A stretch of 59,790 nucleotides of DNA from an uncultured Succinivibrionaceae bacterium (GTDB lineage: Bacteria; Pseudomonadota; Gammaproteobacteria; Enterobacterales; Succinivibrionaceae), in assembly GCA_949286015.1 (NCBI GenBank), contig CASEBB010000014.1:1-59790 (forward strand). Direction: 5' to 3'. The notes below the pieces were generated by a model that saw only the letters and a list, made by a program, of their open reading frames with translations, was not told the DNA's origin and made no database searches. Shown piece by piece: positions 27,102-37,309 of the stretch (its first letter is position 1; every line of letters starts with the position of its first letter). The position numbers were made by a program, and so were the translations under genes.

Positions 27102-27118
27102 AAAAAAAAAAAAAAAAA
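27102..27118 (-). terminator. 17-nt A/T tract upstream of flagellin 2
   Basis: Seventeen A residues (T on the minus strand) lie at the same relative place as the 18-nt tract before flagellin 1. The adjoining stem (CTTA with TAAG) is weak. It may end transcription from the gene at 27459-28250, or be a slippage-prone regulatory tract. Confidence 0.4.
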
Positions 27119-27458
27119 TCCCTTATTTAAGCCGTTTCTTGCTAAATTAAATGGAGCACATAATCAAGTTGAGCTAGTTTTAAAGCAGCTGAATTAAACA
27201 CCACTATCTCGATCTCGCTCTTTTAGCGACAGCACTTTTCACCTGCCCATCTCAGAAACCAAGTTTCAGCCCCGATACGTCCTGAGTCTTAATGGCTACA
27301 ACTCCAGCACGGCAATCTATGTTGTCCCCACCCAAGCTGCGCAATCAGCCAAAAGCAGCTCTGCCTCAATACAGTGATGCTCTCTCTTAAGTAAGTTTCA
27401 CTGCTGCAAGCTCGCACGTCTTTTCCTGCGGCCATATGATGGCTGTAGCCGTTGCCCA
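27119..27458. other. Intergenic region, nothing recognised
   Basis: 340 bp between the A tract and the next gene. No repeat family, hairpin or reading frame of note was seen. Confidence 0.5.
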
Positions 27459-28250
27459 CTAAATCTTACGTCCGCGCACAAAGCCCCTACCGGTATTAGC
27501 ATCCGTCTGGTCATTGGTGCCCACAATCAGCGTTCCCCTCCCCCGCACAGCCACAACTCGCGCTAAGTAGAGCTGAGCAAAGTACACCACATCGCTCTCT
27601 TGCTCTGCAAAGGAAAAACCATTACGGGCTGCCTCTTCATCGCGATCGGCACTGTGGACTTTCACCAAATCGAGTTCTTCATCGATTAAGCCACGTTGGT
27701 AGAGCTTCTGCGCCAGCGAAAACAAATCCTCGCGCTGCTGCTTTGCCCTCTCCTGCGCCGCTTGTTGCTCCCGAGCCTTAGCAATATGCTCTACAGCACT
27801 GATCGCTTTATTGCCTGCCACCGGTGCCCCAGCAGCACCCGTGTTTTCAGTGGCGTCAGGATCACTGGCAGCGTAGGCATAATGCTGTGGATCTTGAGCA
27901 TCAAAGCCATTCCAGTAACCATGGTGTTTCTCTGCAATCTGTAACACCGCATCCAAGGACTCTTGCTCCATTGAGGCGGCTTGCTGTTGTTGCTGTTGCT
28001 GCAAATAGTCCTCATGCGCTGCGGCCACATACTCATTGAGTGCGGCTGTATACAGCGCCGGATTGGTCGTGGCTAAACGCAGAGGAAAGGTCAGCCCATG
28101 CATCTCTGTGTTTAACTGCTGCTCTTGCTGCTCCTGCTGGGTCTTTGATGCTGCTTCAGCCCATGCGCCCTGCGCTATTCCGCCCATCCCCAAGAGCGCC
28201 GTAAAGGCCACTACTCGCAATACCCTTGACCACCAACTTGGGCACACCAT
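27459..28250 (-). CDS. Secreted Gln-rich coiled-coil protein, unknown
   Basis: 263 residues from the ATG at 28250, chosen because it gives a clean signal peptide (RVLRVVAFTALLGMGGIAQG, cleavage near AWA) and has GGGG just upstream; the open frame extends to 28388 but without a better ribosome site. The mature protein has Gln-rich stretches (YLQQQQQQQAASMEQ), a likely coiled coil (AKAREQQAAQERAKQQREDL) and a conserved-looking C-terminal part (LAQKLYQRGLIDEELDLVKV, VVYFAQLYLARVVAV). No family recognised. It lies between flagellin 2 and the FliK-like gene, but a flagellar role is not shown. Confidence 0.65.
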   Translation of the reverse strand: MVCPSWWSRVLRVVAFTALLGMGGIAQGAWAEAASKTQQEQQEQQLNTEMHGLTFPLRLATTNPALYTAALNEYVAAAHEDYLQQQQQQQAASMEQESLDAVLQIAEKHHGYWNGFDAQDPQHYAYAASDPDATENTGAAGAPVAGNKAISAVEHIAKAREQQAAQERAKQQREDLFSLAQKLYQRGLIDEELDLVKVHSADRDEEAARNGFSFAEQESDVVYFAQLYLARVVAVRGRGTLIVGTNDQTDANTGRGFVRGRKI

Positions 28251-29744
28251 GTCCCCACGTCCATGAGCTTGGACGCGGACATAGCGCTTTCCTGTTGGTC
28301 GGTCTTTGCCCATAGCAGTCGTACTCTTGAGCCTGCCCTTGTTAACCCCAAAGCCGAGCAATACCTTGCTCTCTTTTACAGGCAACACAGCACTTCTTTT
28401 GTCTCACCGTCTCTCACAAAAAGTGGAAAATCCTGCTACGTACAGTCGCAGTACACTTCCAACTCGGTGCAGCCCTATATTCAGAGCCATTACCCACAAA
28501 ACAGCCTATTTATAGCCTTGGTTAAGTTGACAACAGCATCGAAGCAGCGCGTGAGCGAAAAGAAGATCAACAGTCATAATAACAGCAAAGCTAGCAGCTG
28601 ACTATGCTCAAAAGGCCCTGATCACCAAAAATCAGATGTTGGGCAAATTTAAGCCGAGAATGCAGGACACACTTCCAGCGCCCGCCCCAGCAACACTACG
28701 CTAAAAGCAACATGGCCTCTCAAAAGCCAATGCCCTTGCCCACGCCCAGGTAAGTCTACTCCCAGCCGCGTCACTATCTCCGGCCGTGAGGTGGTCAGGA
28801 TAATTTTGCTCAAGCCGATAAACACAGTGGCTATGGCCATGAATCAGAATATCTCGAGGTACTTGAGCGCAAAGTGAGAACCTTTACCTCTGTTTTGAGG
28901 CATAAGACCCTTGCTTTAGCCCATCCTTACCCTTGAGTAGGAAATCAAGAAACGCCTTATTTATGCGCTTTATAACAATAAAGATAGCTTGGCACACGAT
29001 CGGTCTCTATCTTGTCACGCCAGTCCTCTGGCCTTAGTTTTGGCTCCAATATGCAGTCACAACCTCCCGCCCTGTGACCGTGCGCCCAACTGAACAAGAA
29101 AGCGCATGATAGAATGAGGCAAAGCAGCTACACGCATGCGTCCCATGGGATGGCATAGTGGCTTTCACCTATACCCCAAAGATTATCCCACGCCGCTGTG
29201 AGCGCAGTGTTAAGCTCGCTGGATACATGAGGAAGCACCACCTACTACCAGCTCGCAACACTCCCCAGTAAAAGCAGGCAAACTCCCCATGAAATAAGGC
29301 TGCTTGGCTTAAAAACAGCATACGTGAGTTGTTTAGACCAGAGTTTCTCTCGCTCTCCTCTTACAGCCTCTTCAACGCCTTTACTGGCCAGCAGCGCTGC
29401 CACCGCACCAAAGTGCCTGCCGCTGATGGCTACTGCTAACAGCAGGACGGAAAAGCATGGCCTCTAAATGCTCTATCTCAGGCCCATAGGCTTGGTGGTA
29501 ATGCTTAACGTGCTAACGCTGCGCAAAGGTCTTCTTTAGGGTACAACTCCTGCCCATGGAGCCGCTTTAGGTAATACGCCACCACAGCTCGCGGCCCGTA
29601 AAGCGGGAATGAGACCCTACTGAGGTTAAGAGGCTCGAGGCTTACGCTGAATTACGCTGACTTACAGCACAGAAACTCACTGGTGCAGAAAACAGGTGCT
29701 TTTGGCAGGCATTCACTTGCCTGAGCATAGTTGCGGGTGATCAC
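28251..29744. other. 1.5-kb intergenic region upstream of the FliK-like gene
   Basis: Holds the ~225-bp repeat at 28780-29003. The remainder has many stops in all frames and no convincing ribosome sites. Possible decayed sequence. Confidence 0.45.
28780..29003. repeat. ~225-bp MITE-like element, copy 1
   Basis: Aligns over its length with 37353-37577: shared TAATTTTGCTCAAG, GATAAACACAG, ACTTGAGCGCAAAGT, and a right part with CCTTATTTATG and GCTTTATAA. Ends CCGGCCGTGAG and CACACGATCGG are imperfect inverses. It is flanked by near-identical 10-mers GTCACTATCT and GTCTCTATCT, possibly a target duplication. No coding capacity. Confidence 0.7.
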
Positions 29745-32700
29745 ATGCACAACAACGTCAATCAACGATTGCAGCGCACTGCTAGCGAACAGGCCGCAGC
29801 TACCTCTTTGCGTCTGACAGCTGCTGGCAAGCAGAGCACAGAGAGCTCTAAGACGCCGAGCATGAATCGCCCTGCCACCACCCAATACCTCAATATCATC
29901 TCTTATGAGCAGGACGAGGTAGGTGATGTCCTCGCCCGCTCTATGTCTAAGCTCAAGCAAAGCCTCTCACAAGCTGCAACTACCACCGCGCAGCAAGACA
30001 GCGGCATGCTTGACGACAGCGCTAACAAGGTAGACAGCCAAGCGGAGAAAATGGCCGTCTACAGTAAGCTTGCGGGCAAGATCATTAACCGTGATCAAGC
30101 TCTGCAAGAGCGCGTGGCACAAAACCTCTCCACCAGCAAGCGCTTAGTGCGCTCGCGTGATGCCGCGACCTCTCTGCAGCAGGCTATGGATAAGCTACCG
30201 GCGCAGTTAAAAGAGGGTACTAACGCCGGTCGTGATCTCGCCAAATTCATGGTCGAGAACTTAGTCAGCCTCACTGACACCAAAAACATGGGTGCCGGTT
30301 TAGAGCGTGACTTAGCTGTACGCCAAGTGGTTGTGCCTAAACACCAGCCTAACCTGCGCGTACAACAGGCTAGTCAAAAGGTGCTTGCCGCCTCGATTGC
30401 CTATATCCAGAGCAATCAACCTGAGGTCTTATCTACCTTAAAGGATGCCCCTGCTACTAGCGATAATGCTGCTGCCAACACCAAGACGACAGCGCAGGCC
30501 ATGACGCAGTACCTGCATCAGGCCTTAAACGAGTTTCCAAACGACTCGACCTACCTCGATATCTTTAAGCAGAACCGTAGTCAGCAAACCAGTGAGGGCT
30601 ACGCCGATAAGATGAGCGAGGAGATCGCGCAACGTATCCACGACCTCATCGCGAAAGCGGCGAACACCGCTAAAAGCGGTAACCTCATTAAGCTTAGCCC
30701 TGAAGAAGCCGCCACCTTTGATCGCATTGTCCGTGACGCGCAACAGCATGCCCAGAATAATGGCTTGCGCTCCATGGAGCGTATCTTCAGTCAGGCGACC
30801 ACGAGCACGGGAGCCCCTGTCCAAAACTCCACGGGCGCTCCTAACGCTAACGCGCAAGCTAATGCCGCTGGTGCTGGTACTGTAACTCCAGAGCAAGGTA
30901 CGATCAGCAATCAGGTGCAGCTCTCCCCTGCCGAAGAAGATGCCCTCACCGAGCAAGCTTTAAAGGTAGCTGACCGCAATACCAAAAACGAGCACGTCCG
31001 CAATCTCTCTTTGTCTGACCTGTCCTCACGTGCCGCGAGACTGCAAGAGGAGTTTCGTGCTGAGAGACAGCGTATGGTGCAAGAGGGCAAGCTGCCTAAT
31101 CCTGCTACCCCACCTCAAGATAACTTTGCAGATGATGAGGCTCTGTTTACCAAAGCTCAGTCCTCTAACCGTGCACAAACGGGGGCCCAAGTTGAGGCTA
31201 ATAGCCGTGTGCTCAATGAGGCCCTCATAAAGGCGCGTTCTGCCTTAGAAAGCCGCATCTCTACCCCTCTTAGTACTGAGGCAAAGAGCGCTAGCACGCA
31301 GCAAGCACAGGCGGCAAACACCCAGCAAGCCCCTGCGAGTACCTCGACCACCACAAGTAATGCCACTAATGCTGGCACTACCAGCACGACTAGCAGCACT
31401 ACCACGCAAGGCCCAGCCCAAGGGCAGACCTTAAATCAAACGGCACCCGCGCAGAGTAATGCTGCTACTGCCCAGCAACCTGCGGCTAATGCGACCACGC
31501 AAGGCGCGGCTAACGCTACTACCGCGTCTACGTCTACCCCTGCTCAAGCTACTGCACCGCAGGCTAACGCTAACGCTAGCAACACCATTAACCAAACGGC
31601 CCAATCGGCCCAGCAAGCGCAAGCCCAAGCACAGGCGCAAGCTCAGCGCACCACGACTCCCGCTCCAGCGCCTGCTCCCGAGGCTCAAGCTCAGGGTAAG
31701 GCTGCGGCCAATCAATTTACTGCAGCGCCCGCCCCTAACACCTCGGCTCAGAAGAATACTGCCCCTACGCCGCAACATTCTGCGCCACAAAGTGCTGCCC
31801 CTGCCTCACAACCACAGCCTTCAGCAGCTGAGGATAGGGTAACGACGCTGAACTTTGATCAGAACACCCTGCGTAATACCTCGCTTAATCTGTCCTATAC
31901 CGCTGTGCAGAGCTCGATTTACGGCGATATGGACATTATGCCAGGCATGACCATTCCGGTATCTCACTTTGGTGACTATACCGATGGCAACATGCAGCCT
32001 AACAAAGCGGCGATAGATGCCTTACAACAACAGGCTCATAAAATCTACAATCAGGTGCGCAATGATGCGGCACCTGCGCCCGCCCCTGCACCAGTAGTCA
32101 GTGATGCTGACGAGGCAGTGCAGCAACAGCCAGCGCAGCAAAACCAGCAAGCCACGCAACAAGCGCAGCGCCCTGCTACCGCTACCACTGTACCTGCTGA
32201 TGACGGCGTCATTGAGGCTAAACCACAGGCACCAGTGCAGCAGCAACAGCCTGCTCAGCAAACGCAGCAGCAAGCGCAGCGCCCTGCTACTGCTAACCCT
32301 GTACCTACTGATGACGGCGTCATCGAAGCCAAGCCACAGGCTCCGGTACAGCAGCAACAGCCAGCGCAGCAAACACAACAACAGACGCCAGCACCTGCGC
32401 AGAGCACTACCTCTCAAGTAGTAGCTGACGGTGATGAGGCGGTGCAGCAACAGCAACAGGCCCAGCAAAACCAGCAAGCCACGCAGCAAGCACAGCGTCC
32501 TGCTACCGCTACCCCTGTACCTACTGATGACGGTGTTATCGAAGCAAAGCCACAGGCTCCGGTACAGCAGCAACAGCCTGCTCCGCAGCAAATGCAACAA
32601 CAGACACCTGCTCAAGGCACCACTACCTCACAGGTAGTAGCTGACGGTGATGAGGCGGTACAGCAACAGCAGCAGACACAGCAAAGCCAGCAAGCTACCC

Positions 32701-35700
32701 AGCAAGCACAGCGCCCTGCTACCTCTGCCCCTGTACCTACTGATGACGGTGTCATCGAGGCAAAGCCACAGGCTCCGGTACAGCAGCAACAGCCAGCGCA
32801 GCAAACGCAACAGCAGACACAAGCCCCAGCGCAGAGCACTACCTCACAGGTAGTAGCTGACGGCGATGAGGCGGTACAGCAACAGGCCCAGCCAAGCCAG
32901 CAAGCTGCGCAGCAAGCACAGCGCCCTGCTACAGCTACCCCTGTACCTACTGATGACGGTGTCATCGAGGCTAAGCCTCAGGCACCTGTACAGCAACAGC
33001 CTGCTCAACAAACGCAGCAGCAGACGCCAGCTCCTGCACAAAGCACTACCTCTCAGGTAGTCGCTGATGGTGATGAGGCGGTACAGCAACAGCAGCAGGC
33101 ACAGCAAAACCAGCAAGCCACGCAGCAAGTGCAGCGCCCTGCTAACGCTACCCCTGTACCTGCTGATGACGGTGTCATCGAGGCAAAGCCACAGGCACCG
33201 GTGCAGCAGCAACAGCCTGCTCAGCAAACACAACAGCAGACGCCAGCTCCTGCGCAGAACGCTATTTCACAGGTAGTAGCTGATGGAGATGATGCAGTAC
33301 AGCAACAACAGGCACAGCAAAATCAGCAAACTGCGCCACAACCACAACATCCAGCGGTACAGTCTCAGCAACAGGCACCAGCCCAACCACAATTAGTAGC
33401 TCCTACTACTCCTGCTGCTGCCCCTGTCGCTCCAGAGACGCATACCGATCCAAACGCCCAGACTATTGGCCAAACGCAACATGTGCTCAATGGTAACTTT
33501 AAGAGCAACATGTACGCACGCCTCTACGGCAACCTGCAACAGGAGAACTACGCCGCTGCGCAAATTAAGCAGCCTACTCACCGCGCGCCAGCTCCAGCGG
33601 AGGTAGAGCCACAGCCAAATGTGCGTCCACAACCGGCCCCTGCGCCACAGGCAAATACTGCCCAAACAGAGGCCACTGCGCCGCAGAGTCCTGCATCTCC
33701 TGCTCAGAGCTCGCCTTTAGAGGGTAGCCAGAGCATTAGCACCTCTTATCAGGCGCAAACCACTCATGCTACAGAAGCCGCCGCTGCCGCAGTCAAGGAA
33801 AATGCCTCCTTAGAGAGCTTACAGCAAGCTAATACCATAAAGGCCCAACTGGAGATTAACTTAGACCTCCCAAATGAGGCTCTGCCCCAAGCTCCAGTGA
33901 GCGAGAACAACCAAGGCCGCGTTGCAACACAGCAGACTACCCCTGCTCCATCCCCTGCACCGCAGCCAGCAGCAGAGGACGACTCTGCTTTTGCCCGTCT
34001 CTACCAGCAAGCACAGCAAGCCGGTGAGACTGCTCGTGCTGAGCGTGACGCTGCCCAGCGCACACAAGCTAACCTCGCGCAAGAGCATGCGCAGCAGCAA
34101 GTCCAGACCCAGCGTCAGCAGCAACAGCAAGCTGTTATACAGCAGCAACAGCAGACGGTAGCTAACGATAAGTACCACTCGGCTCAACAGCAAGTGCAGC
34201 AGCAAATTGTTGCTGACGAGCAAGCTGCCGGTGGCAATACCATTGGTAACACCGCTATCCGTGCTACGGGTACGACGCTGGCCAGCGCGCACAACGCTAT
34301 TCTCGAGCAAGCGTCTCAACCACAAAACGCTCCTAATGCCGAGCCCGCTGCACGCCAAGGTCAGGTCGGCACCACGCAAGTGGAAGCCCGCACTGCTGCC
34401 GCTGGTGCCAGCCAGACAGTATTAGCTGACAACAGAGCTGCCGCCACCTCACAGCAACAACAGCCAGTACAGCAGCAACAGCCTACGCCGCAAGCGCCAG
34501 CACCACAGCAACCTGTGCAGCAGCCAGCATCAGCACCACAGCAAGGAGCAGCACAGCAACAAGCACCTGCAGCTCAGACCCAACCGGCACCTGCGCCGCA
34601 ACAGGCGCCGCAAGCCGCTCAAAGCCAGCAGCCTGCTCCAGTGCAGCCGCAACCTGCTCCGGTGCAGTCACAACCTAATCCGGCACCACAGCCACAACCT
34701 GCTCCAGCACAGCAAGCTCAAAATACGGCGCCACAGCCAGCCCCTGCACCAGCGCCTGCACCACAACAGGCTCAGACTAATGTCCAGAGCACAGCGACCC
34801 CAGCACCGGCACCAACGCCAGCCCCTGCTACGCCAGCTGCCCCTTCTGCTCCTGCCGCGCCTAACACAGCTCCAGTGGCTACTAATGGCGCCCCTGTGGC
34901 GAATACGGTGCCTAATAGCAATGCCGCTACCGTCACTACTGATAAGAACGTCAGTGGTGGTATCAGCAGCCTGCAAGGTATCAGCAACGTTACAAACCTA
35001 GCTGCCGTGGGTAATGCTACGGCCGCTGGTACTACACCTAATGCGCAAGCTAGCGGTATCGGCAGTGGTGCGGTCAATCTCAACACCAATCTCAGTGAAG
35101 ACAGTCTGCAAGATGAAATCATTAAGAACGTCATGCAGACGGTTCCATCTGACGAGCTTGATGCCGATGCGCTGCAAAATAACTCCTTAGGGCAAGCGCT
35201 CTCAGGTGTAGTAGCTGACACTGATCTCACCGAGAATCAGGACAGCTTTGATGCTATTTTGCGTAAGAACCAAGCGGCACCACAAACGGTAGCCATGGCT
35301 GCCACCGCCTCGGTCTTACCAACCAACAGCACCCCAGGTGCGGCACAAATTACCGCAGGGCAAAATGCGCCTATTCCTGATGAGACGGTGATTAATAACA
35401 CCAGTGCTCCTCGTGAGTCTTCTGGCCTCTTACGCCGCTTAGCCTCGTTCTTTGGCCATCACAGTGACACGGTGGAAGACAATGCGCCACCTGCTACAGC
35501 TACCTCTGCTAAGAGCAGCATGGATCCAAGCTCCATTGCCCTTGAGTCAGCAGCGCAATTGCAACAAAAGGTGCAAGCCCAAGCGCCACAGCAATTTAGT
35601 GCTTTTGACCACTTAATGGGACGCTTACAAGGAGCTGCAATCGATCCTGAGCTGCCACCTGCCATGAAGGAGCAAGCGCAAAAGTTTTTACAAGCGCTGC

Positions 35701-36428
35701 AAGATCCAGTAGCGGACTTACACACGGTAAGTAACTGGCTGAACTTTGTGACGGGGCCTCTATCGCCATCATCGAGCCAAGCTCTGGCCTTACACCAATG
35801 GGCCTTTATGCTCTTATGCATTCGCTTTGAGCAATTAGGCAAGAACATTGAGCGCTTCTTAAAGAAGAGCGGCGGCAATAATGCCGTCAAAGAGTTAGGC
35901 GGTGAGGTGAAGCGCACGCAATCGCTGTTTGAAGCCATTGATGACAAGACCGTGCACAAGAGCAACGACCTCTTAAAGGAGACCTTTAATCAGGTTGAGC
36001 GCTTACAGCAGCAGATGCAAAACCTCCCAATGGGTCAGGTACTACCACGCAACGTGCCGCTGCCACCTTTCTACCAAGGTGGCCAAGAAGGCTCGATGAC
36101 GGCGCAGCGACAGCAAGAGGAAGATGGTGGCAGCAGCTGGCATCTGAACTTTAACTTTGACCTTGAGAACTTAGGCCCACTGCAAATCAAGGTGCGCTTA
36201 CGCTTCCCTGAGGTGCAAATCTCCTTTGTAGCCGAGCGCTTAGAGACGCTGCAAAAGGTACAAGAGAACATGCCAATCTTAAATGCCAGACTGCGCGAGA
36301 TTGGCTTAAACTCTAAGGGCTCTAGCGCGCGCTTAGGCCGCATCAGTCTGCCTGAGGTGAAACACGACACCGCAAGCAGCGAAGATAACTTTAAGTTTGA
36401 GGGCCCAAGCTTTACCACGCGTGCTTAA
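29745..36428 (+). CDS. fliK: Giant FliK-like flagellar hook-length control protein
   Basis: 2227 residues, against about 400 for Salmonella FliK. Residues about 2129-2205 form the FliK C-terminal (Flg_hook) domain: LNFNFDLENLGPLQIKVRLR, then FPEVQISFVAERLETLQKVQ and LNARLREIGL. FliK is exported by the flagellar type III system, measures the hook, and its C-domain flips FlhB specificity. Residues about 1-500 are helical and polar; about 500-1880 are Gln/Ala/Pro/Thr-rich; residues 784-1192 hold six repeats of ~72 residues. The ordered part resumes at about 1900. The ribosome site is weak (GGGTGA). An FlhB C-domain-like gene follows, supporting the assignment. It could be one of two FliK proteins in the genome. 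Confidence 0.88.
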   Translation: MHNNVNQRLQRTASEQAAATSLRLTAAGKQSTESSKTPSMNRPATTQYLNIISYEQDEVGDVLARSMSKLKQSLSQAATTTAQQDSGMLDDSANKVDSQAEKMAVYSKLAGKIINRDQALQERVAQNLSTSKRLVRSRDAATSLQQAMDKLPAQLKEGTNAGRDLAKFMVENLVSLTDTKNMGAGLERDLAVRQVVVPKHQPNLRVQQASQKVLAASIAYIQSNQPEVLSTLKDAPATSDNAAANTKTTAQAMTQYLHQALNEFPNDSTYLDIFKQNRSQQTSEGYADKMSEEIAQRIHDLIAKAANTAKSGNLIKLSPEEAATFDRIVRDAQQHAQNNGLRSMERIFSQATTSTGAPVQNSTGAPNANAQANAAGAGTVTPEQGTISNQVQLSPAEEDALTEQALKVADRNTKNEHVRNLSLSDLSSRAARLQEEFRAERQRMVQEGKLPNPATPPQDNFADDEALFTKAQSSNRAQTGAQVEANSRVLNEALIKARSALESRISTPLSTEAKSASTQQAQAANTQQAPASTSTTTSNATNAGTTSTTSSTTTQGPAQGQTLNQTAPAQSNAATAQQPAANATTQGAANATTASTSTPAQATAPQANANASNTINQTAQSAQQAQAQAQAQAQRTTTPAPAPAPEAQAQGKAAANQFTAAPAPNTSAQKNTAPTPQHSAPQSAAPASQPQPSAAEDRVTTLNFDQNTLRNTSLNLSYTAVQSSIYGDMDIMPGMTIPVSHFGDYTDGNMQPNKAAIDALQQQAHKIYNQVRNDAAPAPAPAPVVSDADEAVQQQPAQQNQQATQQAQRPATATTVPADDGVIEAKPQAPVQQQQPAQQTQQQAQRPATANPVPTDDGVIEAKPQAPVQQQQPAQQTQQQTPAPAQSTTSQVVADGDEAVQQQQQAQQNQQATQQAQRPATATPVPTDDGVIEAKPQAPVQQQQPAPQQMQQQTPAQGTTTSQVVADGDEAVQQQQQTQQSQQATQQAQRPATSAPVPTDDGVIEAKPQAPVQQQQPAQQTQQQTQAPAQSTTSQVVADGDEAVQQQAQPSQQAAQQAQRPATATPVPTDDGVIEAKPQAPVQQQPAQQTQQQTPAPAQSTTSQVVADGDEAVQQQQQAQQNQQATQQVQRPANATPVPADDGVIEAKPQAPVQQQQPAQQTQQQTPAPAQNAISQVVADGDDAVQQQQAQQNQQTAPQPQHPAVQSQQQAPAQPQLVAPTTPAAAPVAPETHTDPNAQTIGQTQHVLNGNFKSNMYARLYGNLQQENYAAAQIKQPTHRAPAPAEVEPQPNVRPQPAPAPQANTAQTEATAPQSPASPAQSSPLEGSQSISTSYQAQTTHATEAAAAAVKENASLESLQQANTIKAQLEINLDLPNEALPQAPVSENNQGRVATQQTTPAPSPAPQPAAEDDSAFARLYQQAQQAGETARAERDAAQRTQANLAQEHAQQQVQTQRQQQQQAVIQQQQQTVANDKYHSAQQQVQQQIVADEQAAGGNTIGNTAIRATGTTLASAHNAILEQASQPQNAPNAEPAARQGQVGTTQVEARTAAAGASQTVLADNRAAATSQQQQPVQQQQPTPQAPAPQQPVQQPASAPQQGAAQQQAPAAQTQPAPAPQQAPQAAQSQQPAPVQPQPAPVQSQPNPAPQPQPAPAQQAQNTAPQPAPAPAPAPQQAQTNVQSTATPAPAPTPAPATPAAPSAPAAPNTAPVATNGAPVANTVPNSNAATVTTDKNVSGGISSLQGISNVTNLAAVGNATAAGTTPNAQASGIGSGAVNLNTNLSEDSLQDEIIKNVMQTVPSDELDADALQNNSLGQALSGVVADTDLTENQDSFDAILRKNQAAPQTVAMAATASVLPTNSTPGAAQITAGQNAPIPDETVINNTSAPRESSGLLRRLASFFGHHSDTVEDNAPPATATSAKSSMDPSSIALESAAQLQQKVQAQAPQQFSAFDHLMGRLQGAAIDPELPPAMKEQAQKFLQALQDPVADLHTVSNWLNFVTGPLSPSSSQALALHQWAFMLLCIRFEQLGKNIERFLKKSGGNNAVKELGGEVKRTQSLFEAIDDKTVHKSNDLLKETFNQVERLQQQMQNLPMGQVLPRNVPLPPFYQGGQEGSMTAQRQQEEDGGSSWHLNFNFDLENLGPLQIKVRLRFPEVQISFVAERLETLQKVQENMPILNARLREIGLNSKGSSARLGRISLPEVKHDTASSEDNFKFEGPSFTTRA
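32094..33320 (+). repeat. Six ~215-bp tandem repeats in the FliK-like gene
   Basis: Each unit encodes VVADGDEAVQQ, a Gln run, QRPATATPVPTDDGVIEAKP, then QAPVQQQQPAQQTQQQ. Six copies of both VVxDxDxAVQQ and DDGVIEAKPQAPVQQ occur, the first unit being partly rearranged. Copies differ by a few residues and Gln-run length, so recombination could change the number in frame. Confidence 0.9.
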
Positions 36429-36433
36429 CCTGC

Positions 36434-36460
36434 AGCCCTGAGCACTTCGCGCTTAGGGCT
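36434..36460 (+). terminator. Hairpin after the FliK-like gene
   Basis: AGCCCT/AGGGCT with inner GAGC/GCTT forms a stem just past the stop codon, without a clear T run. May separate fliK from the downstream FlhB-like gene or only stabilise the transcript. Confidence 0.4.
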
Positions 36461-36582
36461 TAAGTGTTAAGGCGCAGTGTTTTGCCCCTCACTCCATCTC
36501 TCACACACCACAACAGGGCTTAGCCCTGTCCCCATGGGGCCTTGCAGTAACTCGACCTTGCTCGACCTTGGTTGAGGCACTA

Positions 36583-36733
36583 AGGAACGACTGACTTAAT
36601 AAATGACGCAATTTAGGGCACGCATGCATGCCCATCTCAAGATAGGCTCAGGCTCGCTTGCACCTTTTATCTCGAGGTGGGACGTTGCAACCACGCACCA
36701 CTACATACGTCACTTATTAGCTCAATCTTTCCT
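36583..36733. repeat. ~155-bp palindromic repeat family, copy B
   Basis: Shares its first 39 bp exactly with copy A and is highly similar throughout. Ends CTAAGGAACGACTGACTTAA and CACTTATTAGCTCAATCTTT are imperfect inverses. It lies between the FliK-like and FlhB-like genes, within what would otherwise be an operon. Confidence 0.8.
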
Positions 36734-36770
36734 AAGGCCCTAACATCGTCTAACCTTTGGCAAGATTCCT

Positions 36771-37130
36771 ATGTTTAGCCGCAAACAAGCCGATCAAGCC
36801 CCTGACACCGACAGCGACTTCACTCATATCAAAGAAGCTGTTGGTCTCAGCTACGATGAAGCCAACCGCCGTACCCCTGTCGTCAGCTCCAAAGGCGAGG
36901 GCGCCATGGCCGACGCTATCATCGCTATGGCTAATGAGCTGGGCATCTACGTCCACCAAGACGAGCAACTGCTCAATGAGCTCAAATGCCTCAAAGAAGG
37001 TGAGGAAATCCCGCGCGAGCTGTTCGAGGTGATCGCGCAAATTCTCGCCTTTAGCTACCTACTGCAGGGCAAAACCCCACAGGCGTGGACACGCCCTGAC
37101 GGCAGCCGCGCGATCAATATCAACGCCTAA
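36771..37130 (+). CDS. FlhB cytoplasmic-domain-like protein (FhlB type)
   Basis: 119 residues matching the C-terminal cytoplasmic half of FlhB after its cleavage site: RRTPVVSSKGEGAMADAIIA, ANELGIYVHQDEQLLNEL, EEIPRELFEVIAQILAFSYL. There are no membrane helices and no NPTH autocleavage motif, as expected for stand-alone FlhB-like proteins such as Bacillus YlqH, which can substitute for the FlhB C-fragment in export switching. The pairing with an upstream fliK-like gene is common in other flagellated bacteria. The ribosome site is weak. A ~155-bp repeat separates it from fliK. Confidence 0.87.
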   Translation: MFSRKQADQAPDTDSDFTHIKEAVGLSYDEANRRTPVVSSKGEGAMADAIIAMANELGIYVHQDEQLLNELKCLKEGEEIPRELFEVIAQILAFSYLLQGKTPQAWTRPDGSRAININA

Positions 37131-37309
37131 TCTCAGGAGCAAAGCCGCTACTTCTATGCGCTGCAGCGTAGTGATAGCTGCCCCTGCTCCGTCTTATCCC
37201 TACCTCAAGATGGTGCCGCTTAGCGCCTTCATTCCCAAGCATGCAGTCGGTGAGCGCGCTGTGATTATAAGCTGTTAACACAGCCGCCTGCGCTGTATGC
37301 GCACCTACT

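Noticed and set aside
31459..33276. Many Leu/Arg/Ser-rich frames on both strands across the FliK repeats
   Set aside because: They are shadows of the Gln-rich coding repeats; the FliK frame is the only one with a recognised domain.
32094..33320. Possible CRISPR array because of regular repeats
   Set aside because: Units are ~215 bp coding repeats without spacers; protein frame continues through.
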